Under the pieces are notes generated by a model. It saw only the letters and a program-made list of their open reading frames with translations, did no database searches and was not told the DNA's origin. Position numbers and translations under genes: made by a program. From Vibrio pectenicida (lineage in GTDB: Bacteria > Pseudomonadota > Gammaproteobacteria > Enterobacterales > Vibrionaceae), in assembly GCA_024347015.1 (NCBI GenBank), contig AP024889.1, positions 744,001-808,000 of the forward strand: DNA of 64,000 bases, read 5' to 3'. This document shows, piece after piece, positions 62,556 to 64,000 of the stretch; the first letter of the stretch is position 1; every line of letters begins with the position of its first letter.

Positions 62556-63071
62556 CTAATTAGAAAATAGTACTGAAGAACCGTGATTTAAACTTGTCAG
62601 TAATAACGTGTTTTCATTAACTATATCAATTCGACGGCTTTGCTGGGCGTCCATTTTAAAAATTTGTGTGATGAGCTTTAGTTGCTCTTCATTAAAATCT
62701 TTACTCTGTGCGGAGGAGACATCTTTAAATTTTATCGGTGAAACTAAAAGGTAGTTATCGCTGACATCCCATTCACCTTCCTCGGAAATATTGATGATAT
62801 TTTCACTTTTAGTGCCTTCGGCATAGAGTCGTACGGTAGCAAAACGATTATATTGACCGTTGGGTAAGTATTTTACATTAGAGTCGACGGTGACGCGGCG
62901 AAGAGAGCCTACAGACTCTTCTCTTAAGCCGTCAGTAATAAGAGTAACCATCCTTGACTGCCATTCTTTTGATGTAAGCACTTGCTCCACTTTGAGATCA
63001 CTGCCCCAGTATAGCCAACCACTGAACAAGGCTGACAAAACAAGTAATCCGGCTGCAATTTTATGGTTCAT
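62556..63071 (-). CDS. toxS: Transmembrane regulatory protein ToxS
   Basis: It stabilises ToxR and senses bile with it. 171 residues: an N-terminal membrane segment (IAAGLLVLSALFSGWLYWGS) and a periplasmic domain with REESVGSLRRVTVDSNVKYLPNGQYNR and EGEWDVSDNYLLVSPI. It follows toxR by 10 nt. Converges on the CBS gene. Confidence 0.95.
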   Translation of the reverse strand: MNHKIAAGLLVLSALFSGWLYWGSDLKVEQVLTSKEWQSRMVTLITDGLREESVGSLRRVTVDSNVKYLPNGQYNRFATVRLYAEGTKSENIINISEEGEWDVSDNYLLVSPIKFKDVSSAQSKDFNEEQLKLITQIFKMDAQQSRRIDIVNENTLLLTSLNHGSSVLFSN

Positions 63072-63081
63072 TTCATTCTTC

Positions 63082-63939
63082 CTATTGGCAAACTTTATTC
63101 AGATCTTGTTGGTTAGCAAATATGCGGACGGTAATATTTTCACCTGAGCTAGTGACGGAATGGATGTAGTTAAGTACTAATTGGTTGTTTTGGCCACCTG
63201 TAGCAATAACTTCCACCGGAATCATAGATTCATGAGCGGTATTATATCGTTTTACACATTGTTCGATTGATGAGTACCAAGGTGTTAAATCTGGGTGATT
63301 CATCGGGGTTTTTACTGGTGTATTATCATAAACAGCAATCTGGCGAAATGTTGTTTCTGCTGGGTTGGTAAACAAAATGACACTTAAAGGTAATAGCAAG
63401 GCTAGTAACAACATCACCCGTATTCCCCACTTTGGTTTAGCTGGCTCAGTTGTTCTTGATACCGGCTGAGGAATGGTCGTCTCATATGTTGAATTGGGAG
63501 ATTCTTGGGTAGAGATATCAGCCGTGCTATCTCCAGCAAAGTTGTCAATTTCTTGCGTTTCACCTTCCTGACATTGTGCGCCGCTCATCAAGGGGGTTGT
63601 TCGTTCAACATCACAGATTAATTGGTAGCCACGTTTTGGAACGGTTTTGATAAATTGTGGTGATTTAGTTGAATCTTGCAGTTGCTTTCTTAATGTCGAA
63701 ATTGCTTGAGTTAAACTTGAATCATCAACTTCAAACCCTTGCTCTCTCCACACGAAATCATGTAATTGATTACGAGATACGATTTCATTGGGCTTTTCTG
63801 CCAATAAAAGCAAAATTCTGCTTTCATTGCTTCCCAAACGAATAACTTCATTATCGCCTGAGTTGTCCACCAGAGAGTTGGTATTGGGATCAAAAGTAAA
63901 TCTACTTGAAAGATTGAACTTAGTGCCTATGTTACTCAT
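63082..63939 (-). CDS. toxR: Transmembrane transcriptional regulator ToxR
   Basis: A 285-residue virulence and porin regulator. An N-terminal winged helix (about 5-112) has RLGSNESRILLLLAEKP, DFVWREQGFEVDDSSLTQAI and VPKRGYQLI. A variable linker (112-170) follows, then a membrane segment at about 172-190, and a periplasmic domain with the paired Cys228 and Cys284 and the conserved VEVIATGGQNNQLVLNYIHS. ToxR controls the porins ompU/ompT in Vibrio. Its promoter lies near the window's right edge. Confidence 0.97.
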   Translation of the reverse strand: MSNIGTKFNLSSRFTFDPNTNSLVDNSGDNEVIRLGSNESRILLLLAEKPNEIVSRNQLHDFVWREQGFEVDDSSLTQAISTLRKQLQDSTKSPQFIKTVPKRGYQLICDVERTTPLMSGAQCQEGETQEIDNFAGDSTADISTQESPNSTYETTIPQPVSRTTEPAKPKWGIRVMLLLALLLPLSVILFTNPAETTFRQIAVYDNTPVKTPMNHPDLTPWYSSIEQCVKRYNTAHESMIPVEVIATGGQNNQLVLNYIHSVTSSGENITVRIFANQQDLNKVCQ

Positions 63940-64000
63940 TCGGTATAACCATCATTGTTAGTTAGGTTTCATCAGATGTGCGCCAAAAAACGTGTTTGAG

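Overview
The window is a stretch of a Vibrio (Vibrionaceae) chromosome. ToxR and ToxS lie at the right end. The gene order gmhB / treR-treB-treC / tRNA-Tyr / RND efflux pair / glyA / lipA-lipB / leuS operon / lnt-corC-ybeY-ybeZ-miaB / pts / cysK / zipA-ligA / chitoporin-like porin / toxRS is the one I recall from the large chromosome of V. cholerae. Base composition is moderately AT-rich. Most of it is conserved core genome; accessory material is concentrated in the first 2.4 kb.

Left end (1-5.6 kb): the last codons of a truncated gene overlap an Imm49-family immunity gene, which looks like the end of a polymorphic toxin/immunity module. Three tandem small exported paralogues follow, and the second and third are broken by frameshifts. 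Then come wecB, an orphan TMP-synthase-like domain, yaeP, a 44-residue exported Cys-rich peptide and a YebE-like protein.

5.6-23.9 kb: purMN with a PurR box over the -35 element, upp, the metNIQ methionine importer behind tandem MetJ boxes, gmhB, an MliC-like lipoprotein, the trehalose PTS operon with two operator-like palindromes, three tandem tRNA-Tyr genes, an RND pump pair (VexGH-like), a YitT protein, and glyA with a second PurR box.

23.9-43 kb: a long run of mostly minus-strand cell-envelope and translation genes: lipoate synthesis and transfer (lipA, lipB, ybeD), the rod-shape and peptidoglycan set (dacA, rlpA, rodA, mrdA), ribosome maturation (rlmH, rsfS), holA, lptE, leuS, then lnt, corC, ybeY, ybeZ and miaB. 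nadD, which I expect between holA and rsfS, is not there.

43-57 kb: ubiF, the general PTS genes (ptsH, ptsI, crr), cysK, cysZ, zipA, ligA, an OprD/ChiP-type porin with a long AT-rich leader, NfeD and an SPFH protein.

57-64 kb: CnoX-like chaperedoxin, two oxidoreductases, then the most interesting system here: a four-gene overlapping operon of two DUF1538 membrane proteins, a divergent P-II-like protein and a two-CBS-domain protein, which reads as a nucleotide-sensing ion antiporter. The window closes with toxS and toxR on the minus strand.

All calls come from reading the sequence and from remembered families. No search was run.
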